Shown here in pieces: positions 32,056 to 42,330 of a stretch of 64,000 nucleotides of DNA. Each line of letters starts with the position of its first letter. Positions within the stretch are counted from its first letter, which is position 1. Location: assembly GCA_947034885.2 (NCBI GenBank), contig OX344750.2:35450821-35514820 (forward strand), in the 5' to 3' direction. Under the pieces are notes generated by a model. It was given only the letters and a program-made list of their open reading frames with translations. It was not told where the DNA came from and made no database searches. This DNA is from Thuidium tamariscinum (Eukaryota > Streptophyta > Bryopsida > Hypnales > Thuidiaceae). The translations under genes were made by a program, and so were the position numbers.

Positions 32056-33881
32056 AATGGACCAAACAATGTTGAACCAACAGTGGCCACATCCAATGGA
32101 ACTCACATCATGACCTCAGTCTGGGAAAGTAAAAAGCAAAAGGCTACCATAGTGAGTGCTGGATGGGGTCCATCTCATCTCATTAGTTACCCCTTCAGGA
32201 AGTTGTGTTCTTCACACTCTCCACTGTTGTACGGAGTAAGTTCCATTGAGGAGCACATGAATCCCATTCAAGCTGTAAATTTCACTCCAACTCACAAACA
32301 TACTACTCGTCAATTGAGGATTTTGAAAGATTTTTGAGTGATCAGAGAGGATCAGATAAATTCAATTTACAGACAACATACGCCACCTCTATTGGTGGGC
32401 AGCATTCTTGAGCGGTTAAGTTGATGTAAGAACCTGAGGGTGCACTTACATGTTGGCCTGGTGAGCAAGTACACTGCTTGTTCAAGCAATACGACAAAAG
32501 AGGCTTCATCGATTGGCTTGCTGGGGTGGGCAAGCAGGAATGAAGGAAGAGAAGTTTCACCAATTCCGGTCGACAATATCATTGGTGGAGACTTGGCAAG
32601 CTTGAGAGAATCTAAGACGTGTGTTTTTCTTATTGTATTCCTCCCATTTGCCCAAGTCCACATGAAAGTGCAAAGACTATTTTCCCCTCTGAAGTGTCCT
32701 TACCCACCCACCAACGTAAGGACACCTTCACTTCTGTTTGTTTATTGGTCCATTATGATGGAATTAATAAATTATTCCAAAATTGTTACAAGGTGAACCA
32801 ATTGACAAGGTACATTTCAGAGAGAAAATGTACACCACAGGTACATGAGGGTGAATTGGTGGTAACACGCTGGTTCCCCTTTTTAAGCTTACTTAAGTTA
32901 AGCCTCAGCAGCCAAAGTGACTGATTGTGGGCGGGGTTGGTGGGTCCAGGGGGTTGGTGCAAGCTCTGCTTACGAGTGTTTTTTTGTTTTTTTTGTCTAA
33001 ATGCAGTAAGTCGTCAAGGTGGAGTGCTCCACAGTGCAAAAGATTTGGGAGATGCTGGCTCATGAGATAGGCCCAGCTCAGCTCTAATGAGTTTGATTGT
33101 CATTCCAAAATCCAAACCATCCCATTGGGATTGACCCAACCTGACCAAACTACAGTAAGTTACTGTGTGTCTCTCTCTCCCCCAAACTGAAGTTTCCTTG
33201 TCTGCCAAATGAATTGAAAAACAAGAACAGTGTGACCATGAAGCTCTGTCTTATGGGAACAATAATATTAGTTCTATTGTTAGAAAATACTAAAAGACTA
33301 AACAGAGGGGAAATTAAACAAAATTATTAAAATGAAATAAATAGTGAACTCAACGAAGTTTGCCTAGGCAACCTTCCTTAGCTAGCCAAGGGTCTACTTA
33401 GGTCCTAGGCAACCTCCACCCCTTGATCAAACAGGATCCCCCATATGGGCCCACCCAAGCAAATGTTTATCTGTGCAGTGTGAATAGGGTTATAGATAAG
33501 ATTTGGAAATAGAGATCAAAAACCCACCAAGTCAATGTCATGGACTGAGCCAATAAACTTAACCCCAAAGTGACATTGGATTTCTGACCTTACAAGATAT
33601 ACTGCTGTGGATGTTTGTATTTGGAAATTTCTGTAGTGAGATGAAACCCATGAAAGGGAGGTTTTTACTGGATAACACTTGAACACAGAAACACAGATAC
33701 ACACCCCTGAAGGCAGATAAACGCCCAAAGGTGAGAAAACAACCGAAGGCAAGGAAGGGAATTTCTGTAGTGAAATCTGTTGCTGTATAAGTTACACACA
33801 TCCAACGGTACAAAGGGGAACCTCAAGCAGTAACTTACTGAGGACAGTAAAAATTTGAACCGGTGATTCTCTTGTTTTGTA
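32056..33881. other. low-copy sequence, no supported gene
   Basis: This stretch is less AT-rich than most of the window and I found no second copy of it. Frames up to 118 codons overlap on both strands (32342-32924) with no recognisable domain. A GTGTCCTTAC...GTAAGGACACC hairpin lies at about 32696-32730. Confidence 0.35.
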
Positions 33882-34267
33882 AGGGAGAAACACCCATTCC
33901 CGTCCCTGTACCTTGCAGTGGAGTGTAGAGTCACTCAAATATGTCCCTAGAGTGTAGATAATGTGTTTGACACATGTGTGAAAATAATTTGTTGACACAG
34001 GTGAAGGACACTTAAGAAAATCTGGTTGGCTCAGGGCTGATTTTCGCAGGGTTCAGTTTTGGGTGCACCTACTGGACACTTTCAGTGGTCTAGGCACCCA
34101 TCACTTCAAAAAAACATAGAAATTACATACAATGCCCAAAAAATTGATTTCTTTTTTTGAATATTCATAATTTTCACTCGCTAATACTAGAAAAATATCA
34201 ATTTTAGGAAAATCTCCCTCCAACTATGCTGAATTCCTTAAATGGACGGTTTTGGGTGTTTCCACTG
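33882..34267 (+). mobile_element. TA-2 MITE, copy 2
   Basis: The ends are AGGGAGAAACACCC and, reversed, CAGTGGAAACACCC, with TA at 33880-33881 and 34268-34269. It is collinear with 2250-2634. The two ends of this copy are more alike than those of the other copies. Confidence 0.85.
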
Positions 34268-34269
34268 TA

Positions 34270-34898
34270 CTCCATATGTTTTTGTAAATGGATACAGGGT
34301 GTCAGTAGGGGATGTCATGGCACTTCTGATGGCTTCATTTTCCCTGAGAATGGACACATGTAGTGCAGGGGCAGAACGAGAGCGGAAGGCAGTTTAGGAA
34401 TTCCCGGAGAAATTCAAGTGCCATTTCTTTTCCTCCGGAGGTGAAGAAATGGCACTTGCATCCAATTTTTTTCAAGAAATTCTTATCTTGTCGCCCTTGA
34501 ATTTCACTCCTCCCCGCCAATTTCACCTTGTTCATTAGGTTGAAAGTAACCAGGATCCAAGTAGATCCAAGTAATTCATTCTCTGGAAAATGGTTCTCAT
34601 ACCAAGCTCACCCAAAAAGGGGGGTCATGGCTCCTCCATTCTAGAGCAGTTTTCATTGGCTCCTTAAAAATCTCACCAACTTGGGTTTCCCTGAGAAATT
34701 GAGTTTCTCTGAGGAGCTGTGACACCCACTAGTGTCGAGGAAATGCCAGGTTGAAATTGTTTTTTCTTCTCATTGGGCCTTGTATGTCAACCAAACTTAC
34801 TAATTAAGCTTAGCCCCAGACCTTCACTATCAAATTGAAACTCCTCACATAAATTGACATGTTGACGTGAAAAAATGGCAAAAGTTGCAATGATATGA
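34270..34898. other. low-copy sequence containing a strong hairpin
   Basis: No gene was recognised. A 44 bp hairpin lies at 34415-34458 (separate entry). Confidence 0.35.
34415..34458. repeat. 44 bp near-perfect palindrome
   Basis: The arms CAAGTGCCATTTCTT and AAGAAATGGCACTTG flank a CCTCC/GGAGG centre. About 20 of 22 positions pair. Weaker pairing continues outward (GGAATT to the left, AATTCTT to the right), so it may be the core of a very small MITE. Confidence 0.85.
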
Positions 34899-35229
34899 TA
34901 AGGTGACATGTTCAAAAACCGCTCAGGCTCTAAAATGGTCCACATCTTTAAATGTACACTATTTCTACATATTGCTTTTTCATAGCCTTCAGTAATGTAC
35001 ACAAAACATACATTTTAGGAGGTGGGCCATTTTAGGGCCATATGCCCTTTTAACTTCAAAATTTTACAACTAATTCCACCAAGCTCCAAAAAATATGAAA
35101 TGACTTAGGTTAGATGTTAATTCAATTAGTCTTTCGTGAAAAAATTACCGAAAAATAATTGAGGATGCTTTACCTCCCTAAAATTCAATTCTAGCCCTTA
35201 GATGCTCCATTTATGAACTTATTACCTTA
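34899..35229 (-). mobile_element. TA-3 MITE, copy 2
   Basis: The left end is TAAGGTGACATG and the right end is TTATTACCTTA. The interior is collinear with copies 1, 3 and 4, including ACTAATTCCACCAAGCTCC and GAAATGACTTAGG. It is old, with eroded ends. Confidence 0.78.
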
Positions 35230-35579
35230 CTCGATGTAGTTCATGGAGGTACCTCGGACAAGAGAATTGGATAATGTACTCATCCTGAAATTTGCTAAAA
35301 TCAGTGCACAATCATGTACTAAGATTGGACTGGTTCAACATGTTGCAAGGGAGTCATAGACAAGTGAGAAAAAATTGCAGTCAATTTCACTGTCTAGATC
35401 TTTTAGAAGTTAAGCATGAATGTTGCTTGCCTAAACCATTTTCCCAAACCCGGTGAACAATTGGGTGGATTGTAGAGCATCTAACTAAGTAGATAGAACC
35501 ATGGGGTTGGAAAAATGCAAGGAGGCACAACTGCTCTACATTTAACTTATTGGTTGGTGCCTCAATGTTATCCTATAAA
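35230..35579. other. spacer, nothing recognised
   Basis: No feature apart from the CC-3 target sequence at its right edge. Confidence 0.35.
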
Positions 35580-35820
35580 CGGGCAGGGAGAACTGACCCC
35601 CTCACTCGGCCACTTGGGTAAAATGCTGTAATTTTTTATTTTTCACATAAATTTTTATTTTTCAAATTTTGAATTCATATTTGCAATCAGAGATCCCAAA
35701 TTATCTACGGGGTGAAGGAAGTAGGGGTGATCACGGCCCAAAGTAGGAGGTTTTTTTGTTTTGATTGCACCTCTGGTAAAACATGGTAAGGCCGAGCGAG
35801 GAGGCGGCCAATCCACCCGG
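35580..35820 (+). mobile_element. Constant-core MITE CC-3 (10 bp duplication)
   Basis: The flanks are ATCCTATAAA at 35570-35579 and 35821-35830. The imperfect inverted arms include CTCACTCGGCC at the left and GGCCGAGCGAG at the right. The core is present (CTGTAATTTTTTATTTTT, TTTGAATTCATATTTGC, CAGAGATCCCAAATTA). The termini are unlike those of the other copies. Confidence 0.82.
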
Positions 35821-35830
35821 ATCCTATAAA

Positions 35831-36938
35831 CCCTACTTGGCATTCAACTCACTGCAGCTTTCTTCCAGGTTTGTGCCACTTGTTCCCTATCATTACGCTT
35901 GGTGATGTCAACTCCACCCCTTCAATTCAATGGCAAAGTGAGGGGGCTCCCAAAGGTCCAAAATTTCAAAATTTCAAGTTTACATAGAAAGCACAATATA
36001 GATTTGCATTTCTTGTCATTTAGGTCGATGGATAGATCTTGGGGAACCCTACAAGATCTCTTTGTGGTGTTTTCCCATCCAAACATGCCTCATGATTATT
36101 TCTCAGGATTGAAAATCATCAAGGTTGCTTTTTGTCTTCAATGACATTTTGGGGTTGCGAGCTACCTCTTGCCTGATAGTGTTTGTTTTTAGAAAATTTA
36201 TATGAGTTTTAGAAAATGTAAAACCTTCTCCAAGGTTGAGCTCCTCCCACTCTGTGTGCTTTTTCCTTTCCCATGGAATTTGTCCACACGTTTCAAGAAT
36301 AAATAAGTTGAAAATTAAGATGAAGAAAAATCTCTAAACTTTTCTCTGTGGCAGTGGGTCACCTCCTAAGTTAATAACTTGTGGATTGCCACCTGCTCCC
36401 TAAGTTAGAGGAGGCTAGCCGCAAGGGAGCCAGAGCCTCCCCCAAAGAGGCTGCTCTGGTGTGGAGACTTACTGAGATTATCATATTTATGGAAGGCTAG
36501 GCTACTATTGCATCCGATGATGATCTCATCATCAGGGCCCTGACTGCAAATTTGGGGGCGTGGCAGCTGCTCAGTTCAAGGGACTGGCTTAACTTAACTT
36601 CTTCCAAGGTTTCCATGGGGCCATGACACGGAGTCACTGACGTAGAGAAGCTTACCTCACTCACCTGGGAGTCTGGGACAGAAACAGAGAGACTGAGAGA
36701 GGTGAGTGCTGGGCCAATGTTGGGAAAAAAACTGCCCCAGTTCACAGTTAGCCAGTGGAATTAGGAAAAAACAAACAGTTGCAATTCGAAAATATCAACA
36801 AAAATCTGTGAAATTTCTATTTCGAGTAAAATGATGGAGAAAACAACCAGACTCAATTTTTCAAAAACTGGTTCAACATGAGAATTGAAGGAAACTAGCT
36901 AGTAAAACTCGAAAAGTGTCTCAAACACTATGCCTAGT
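35831..36938. other. low-copy sequence, no supported gene
   Basis: Short overlapping frames (35899-36144 plus, 36497-36745 minus) with no recognisable domain. Confidence 0.35.
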
Positions 36939-37600
36939 TAAGGTTGGTACACCCAAAAGTGCCCTGTTCCTAAAAGCGCCATCTACAGTGCACATACATT
37001 TCCAAAATCAGTCATGTTCATAGGCTGTAAATGGCGCTTTCAGAAACAGACTTTGACCGTAAATAACTCCTGCATACGATACAATGGAAACACCCAAAAA
37101 TGTCAAAATAAGGAATTCAGCATAGTTGGAGGCAGTATTATCTAAAAATGATATTTTTCTAGTATTAGCGAGTGAAAATCATGAATATTAAAAAAAATTA
37201 GATTTTTCGGATACAATATGTAATTTCTACAAATTTTCAAAGTGTTGGCTCCCTAGACCTATGAAACCATCCTATAGGTGCCCCCAAAACTGAACCCTAC
37301 GAAAATCAGCACTCGACCAACCAAATTTTCCTATGTGTCCTTCAATTGTGTCAGCAAATTACAATCACACAAGTGGCGAACACATTAAGGGAACTCTACT
37401 GACACATTTAGGTGAATCAACTGTCCATTGCAAGGAACAGGTGCAAGAATGGATGTTTTGCCCTTATCCAAATCCTGTGTTCTTTGGTACGTTGAAACAT
37501 GCTTTCACTTGCCAACAAGACTGCATAAAAATCTGAACTAGCTAATAACAGGAACTAGGCACAGTATGAATAAGTGGCGCTTTTGGGTGTACCTACCTTA
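36939..37600 (+). mobile_element. TA-1 MITE, copy 2, interrupted by TA-2
   Basis: The ends are TAAGGTTGGTACACCCAAAA and its complement-like GGGTGTACCTACCTTA. Without the insert at 37082-37464 it is collinear with copy 1 at 80-356. Confidence 0.86.
37082..37464 (-). mobile_element. TA-2 MITE, copy 3, nested in TA-1
   Basis: It is inverted relative to copies 1 and 2, 383 bp, with TA at 37080-37081 and 37465-37466. TA-1 copy 1 reads CATACGGTATCCAAATCC at this point, so one TA became two. This fixes both the element edges and the duplication. Confidence 0.9.
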
Positions 37601-37989
37601 TGATACAACTAAAGCAATTCCATCACATTGAACCTTATGCTTATGCTAAGTTAGACAAGATTCCTCCATCACCTTGGAAATTGTAGAGTTGTTGGAAACT
37701 AGAGCCAAGTGTCATTAATCCTTGAAGGACGGACCGGTGGCCGCGAAAACCATGCATTTTGATACTGTGTGATATCACCTATTTTGAAAAAGCCAAATAT
37801 ATGTATTGGAAGTCAAAGTACTATAGAAGATCATCCCTTTCCACCCCAAAAAATGAAGATGAAAAGTTGCATTTCTATCTTGGAAGGAAAGATTCTTTGT
37901 CATTCAGTGGACACCAAACGTCCTCGACGTCATTTAAGGATTAATAAACGAAACTGCACCTTGACAAGTTAGTCGCATTTATAGTAGTG
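37601..37989. other. spacer, nothing recognised
   Basis: Two overlapping frames of about 60 codons, neither recognisable. Confidence 0.35.
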
Positions 37990-38228
37990 TGACAAGCCAA
38001 TTGCAGAGGCCGTTTCATCCCCCTCTCCCCGTTTTCATCCCTAGGAAAACGCAAGAACGTTTTATTTTCCACGCATGAGAAAATTTGCAAATTCTAAATT
38101 CATATTTGCAATCACAAGCTCCAAATGAGCTGGAAGGGGTGTTAACAATAGAATTAACACAATACAAAATAGGGGATCTTTTTTTTTTTACTTTCACTCT
38201 CGAGTGGGCCTCTGCAATTGGCTTGTTG
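37990..38228 (+). mobile_element. Constant-core MITE CC-4
   Basis: The inverted arms ACAAGCCAATTGCAGAGGCC are nearly perfect. The interior carries the core (AGGAAAACGCAAGAACG, TCTAAATTCATATTTGC, AATCACAAGCTCCAAAT). No clear target duplication, and the right end lies 3 bp from a TA-3 element. Confidence 0.8.
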
Positions 38229-38231
38229 CAC

Positions 38232-38528
38232 TAAGGTAGGGGACTGTAATTGCAACTCTGTCTCTAAAAGCGATCTGGTAGATTTTGCCTCTAACATATA
38301 CCAAAAGTGTACATTTGAGGAGGGGGGCGCTTTTAGAAACTACCATGTTTTCAATTTCAAAAATTCATAACTAATTCCATGAAGGTCCAAAAAATATGAA
38401 ACAACTTGGGCTAGATGCCAATTCCATTTTTCTTACCACGGAAATTTACTAAAAATTGTTTTAAGGAGTTTATCTTCCCCAAATGCAAATCAGCTGGTGA
38501 AGGGTTGCTTTTACAGCCCCTTACCTTA
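38232..38528 (-). mobile_element. TA-3 MITE, copy 3
   Basis: The ends are TAAGGTAGGGGACTG and, reversed, TAAGGTAAGGGGCTG. Collinear with copy 1. It directly follows CC-4. Confidence 0.84.
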
Positions 38529-39086
38529 CTTTAGACTTGATCCCTCAAGTCTAAAGAAAGGAGCAAAGGAGCACATTCTTCAATGCTAGATTAAGTTCCA
38601 CCACCATTTCAATGACTTCACTTTTTTTTCCATTTTGTCTTGTAGAGATGCCCTGGCAGCTCAACCCTGACTATGCCGGTGGTGCTGCCTCCCTGCCCCC
38701 CTTGCCTCCCTGCCTCCCTGCAGAGTGTTATTGACTTGCACATGAGTGATTAAGGTATTGTGAAAATAATTCAGTTGGGGGGAGACTGATGGGATTTATC
38801 ATAACTTTAGACATACAGTTGAATTTGAGACAGATTCAGTGTATGTATCATAAGACTAACTAATCAACTGTGGATTTCATCCGTTGTAGGAGAGAGAACA
38901 AAATTAACAGACCATGGGGATACAATTATTCAGCTTAACTGTCCTGGGGGGAGACACACTCCAATGAAACACAATTTCATTGCAAGGAAGGGACTGCCCT
39001 ATCTTATTGGTCTTCAAGCAGCTGACGTGCACCAATGGATGTGTGGTGGCAGACAGGGAGAACGGAACTCCAACAAAACATGGTTG
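38529..39086. other. low-copy sequence, nothing recognised
   Basis: Contains a CCTCCCTGCC direct repeat near 38685-38721. No gene assigned. Confidence 0.35.
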
Positions 39087-39094
39087 GGGTGAAC

Positions 39095-39384
39095 GCAAGA
39101 CGTTAAATCCTGTAATTGAACCTGACGTGGCGCAGGTAAATCCAGCCACCCGCAGGTAAAACAGGTTTTACCAGGGGTTGATGAGGGTTTTGGGGTTTAT
39201 GTTTTGTTGGGTTTTTTGGTTGTGTCAAGGTCCACCCCAGGTAATTTGGGGTCTCCGAATCCAAATATGAATTCAGAATTTGAAAAAAATAAATTTTGAA
39301 AAAAATAAAAAACTTCAGTGTTTACCCTGGGGTAACTTCAGCTGCGCCACGTTAGTTTCGATTACAGGATTTAATGCGTGCCCA
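39095..39384 (-). mobile_element. Constant-core MITE CC-5 (8 bp duplication)
   Basis: The flanks are GGGTGAAC at 39087-39094 and 39385-39392. The arms share TTAAATCCTGTAAT and a GTGGCGCAG/CTGCGCCAC block. The core is on the minus strand (AATATGAATTCAGAATTTG at about 39264). Its minus-strand interior also matches CC-1 beyond the core (ACCTTGA, AAACCCAAC, ATAAACCCC). It retains CpG, so it is probably recent. Confidence 0.85.
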
Positions 39385-39478
39385 GGGTGAACTGGTCACT
39401 CCTCGAGTCCTCGCTCAGCCACACCTAGTCATTCCAGGGGTGCAAGTAAAAATAAAAGCCCCCTCTCATGTGCTCAAG

Positions 39479-39808
39479 TAAGGTAGAACGCTCAGTAATC
39501 GCCCATCTAAAGGCTGAAACTAAATTTGGGGGAGGTGAAACATCTTGAAATATTTTCAGTACATTTTCCTTGAAAGACAAGTGGAATTGACATCTAACCC
39601 ACGTCATTTCATATTTTTTGGAGCTTCGTGGAATTAGTTATCAACTTTTGAAGTTGGAAGGGCATAGGGCTTTATAATGGTGCCCTAGCTAATATGTACA
39701 CTGTCAGTACACTGTTGAAGGCTATGAAAAAGAAACATGTTCAAATACTGTACATTTAAGGTAGGGCACCATTTTAGAACCCACTCTATTTAAGAGTCTT
39801 CTACCTTA
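39479..39808 (+). mobile_element. TA-3 MITE, copy 4
   Basis: The ends are TAAGGTAGAACGCTC and, reversed, TAAGGTAGAAGACTC. It is the best-preserved TA-3 copy by its ends and carries no frame. Confidence 0.85.
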
Positions 39809-39814
39809 ATTTAC

Positions 39815-40010
39815 CTACTGCACCTCTCCTATCAAATTTGGGGCCTTTGATGGCAAATATGAACTCAAAATTTGTGAACTTTATCATGTGTGGCAAATAA
39901 AAGATTTTAGTGTTTTCTTGAGTGGCCAAGTGAGAGGTTAGTTCACCTAGGTCCACAACAGGGCACAACCCAGTAAGTATGAGGTAAAATAGCCCATTGT
40001 GGTCAGAATA
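39815..40010 (-). mobile_element. Constant-core relic CC-6
   Basis: On the minus strand it reads GGCCACTCAAGAAAACACT, then a T-rich part, TTTTGAGTTCATATTTGCC and CCCCAAATTTG, which is the family core. The arms could not be paired, perhaps because the copy is truncated beside the TA-3 element. Confidence 0.6.
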
Positions 40011-40117
40011 AGGTACCCACACCTCAAATCTCACAAGTAAGCAATTCAACAAAGTTTTCATTATTATATTAGAAAACCTTTTGTAGATTTGTGTTGGTAA
40101 TCAAAGGGAGACTCTAA

Positions 40118-41038
40118 TTCCTAAAGGACCAAGACCTTTTTTTCTAATGTGAGTATACACTTAAAATTGTCATTTCTATAGCAAAAAGTAAAAAATTCTG
40201 AAAACTTTTTTTCCCCCACATTTAACCATAGGATCTTACAACTTACTAGTACGAGAATGTCTCAAAAAAAATTTAGAAATTTTGATAGCATAAATTGCAA
40301 AATATCTTCTTTTAAAGTGAAAAAAACAAGTCTTGCAACAAATTACGGGATTGGATTATTTGACTTTGAACTTTCTTAACTTAAATTTTTTGCACTGTTA
40401 TATTTTTGAGCATGAAATGTTTATGGTGGAGAATTGAATTGAGGGTCTAGGAAAAAAAGAAAATTAAAAAATAATCATTTTTAATTCTTTAAGAAATTAT
40501 TATGTAGAAGTAGGTACAAATAGAAGGCAAAACTAAATAATCAATATCTATAAGGTAGAATTGAAATGCACTAATCTTAATAGTAAGGTTGTTCTAGAAA
40601 GCAATATAAATCATGTGGTACCTTTTCTTGGAAAAATTGTAAAAACTTTATTCATAAATTAATTCTACAAGTTATTTTTTCAAGTAGATGATTAAATTGT
40701 CCAAAAAACAAGATTGTCCATAACTTTTTCATATCAAATCCAAATGGAATTAAACAAAGCTTTCTATATAGATAAAAAAATAATCTATGAGAAGAATTTC
40801 TTATTTGTTTTTAAACTCAACTTTAAGAAAAAATTGGGTTGCTCCATCTCCCCTATTTTGAGTTTATTAAAGCATCACTCTTGTTCCCAAGCATATTATA
40901 TATATATTCATATTCCCATGAAGCTAATCAATTTTTCTATCCTCTAAAAAATTTCAAAAAATTAGAACAAAAATTGAGCCCATAGGTACTTACCCGAAAT
41001 TCCATTTGTCCCTTGAAGGGACAATGGTCCTTTAGGGG
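40118..41038 (-). mobile_element. TTAA-1 element, copy 9
   Basis: It is 921 bp with ends TTCCTAAAGGACCAAG and, reversed, CCCCTAAAGGACCATTG. TTAA is decayed to CTAA and CTAG. The interior follows the reverse complement of the family (ACCATAGGATCTTAC near 40224, ATTGCAAAATATCTTC). Confidence 0.75.
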
Positions 41039-41221
41039 CTAGATTCTCTTAGAATGCATTTTTTGGACACTATATGAATAAATTAAAAATTTTCAAAGTG
41101 CTAAAAATAAATATCTCCAAAACTAGTAATAAACTCTCATGAATATTAGGGGTACATTTTAGGCAAAAAGATACACTAATTGGTTTTAGAAAGTGATTAA
41201 AATAAGGTGTAATTACCTTAA

Positions 41222-41798
41222 TTCCTAGAGGACCAAGTGTGTATTTAATGTATGCAAAAAAATCTTTGGTATGTTCCTACAAAATCATTTTCGGTCAAAT
41301 GATGCTAAAATTTGAGCACTATGTTAAAACACATGCCCCCTTCATGAATATCTCATTTTATTTATTGGATGCTTGCATCAAAAGTTATGTTGCCCTAAAT
41401 TTTTTAGTTGACTCAAACAACTTGAAGTAGCTTTGGTTAACTTTTGCAACACTCCTTCTTTAATTTTGAAATTTGATATGCATGTGACTTACATCATATT
41501 ATATGTAAATGTAAAAAAAACACATATGTAGTACAAAAATCTTACTCTAGAAGGAGTTAAAGGCTACCGTCCCTATTGGATAAGGTTTAAAATAAACTTC
41601 TTCTTTTAACTTTGAATATTATAATCTTTTAAAGTCTATGGTCAAAGTTATTAAAATTTCTACCACACATTCCTATAGTATCCAAGTTCAAATTTGTATG
41701 GTTGAATTTTGAAAAGAATTTTTTTATTTTTTTCCACTACCCTAGAAAGTGGCAGTTTTCTACAATTTTTGTCCAAAATGCACATCGGTCCTTTAGGG
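41222..41798 (+). mobile_element. TTAA-6 element, copy 1
   Basis: It is 577 bp with ends TTCCTAGAGGACCAAG and, reversed, CCCTAAAGGACCGATG. TTAA is intact at 41218-41221 and decayed on the right. Collinear with 62701-63291: AATGTATGCAAAAAA, GGTCAAATGATGC, CAAAAGTTATGTTG, then AAGTGGCAGTTTT near the end. Confidence 0.82.
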
Positions 41799-41809
41799 TT
41801 TGGCTTCAT

Positions 41810-42330
41810 GCATTTGCTGAAATTTCTCAAGTTTTTTCACACATAAAGACAAGTGTAAGAAATAGCAAGAACAATAGAAAGTACTTTTTACAACAAAGTA
41901 TGAACTTACTGTGAATTTTGGAAGTGTTTAATGCATCATCATGATGGCCCAAAATGGTCTTTAGACTACCCGAGAACCAATAAAATCTAAATTCATAATG
42001 ATCATCTTACTACCTAAAGTAGTCACAATATTTTTTAACATGAAAGGCGAAAAAAGACAATTTTTACAGAGTATTCACACTAAAAAATTGGAATTTTCTA
42101 ATGAGGTCACTAATTGCTCTAATATTATTACGTAAGACATTGATTGTGACTCAAATTTCACATATTAAAAAACCCATTATAGAGTCATCCCTTAGGTGTT
42201 TACTATGGGGTGATTTGACAACAATGGGTTGTTTTACCATGCCACCAATAATCAATAGATGTTGATAAATCAAAGCAAAATGTCCTCCATAATCACAAGT
42301 TTGGACACTAAGGAAATGGATGCTAAGGGG
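41810..42330 (+). repeat. O repeat, copy 2
   Basis: Collinear with 11755-12300 (AAAATGGTCTTTAGACTACC, AATGATCATCTTACT, AGTCACAATATT). It starts right after a TTAA-6 element. Confidence 0.55.

Noticed and set aside
32342-32924. Overlapping frames of 74 to 118 codons on both strands
   Set aside because: Several frames are open at once, none has a recognisable domain, and none has convincing start or splice context.
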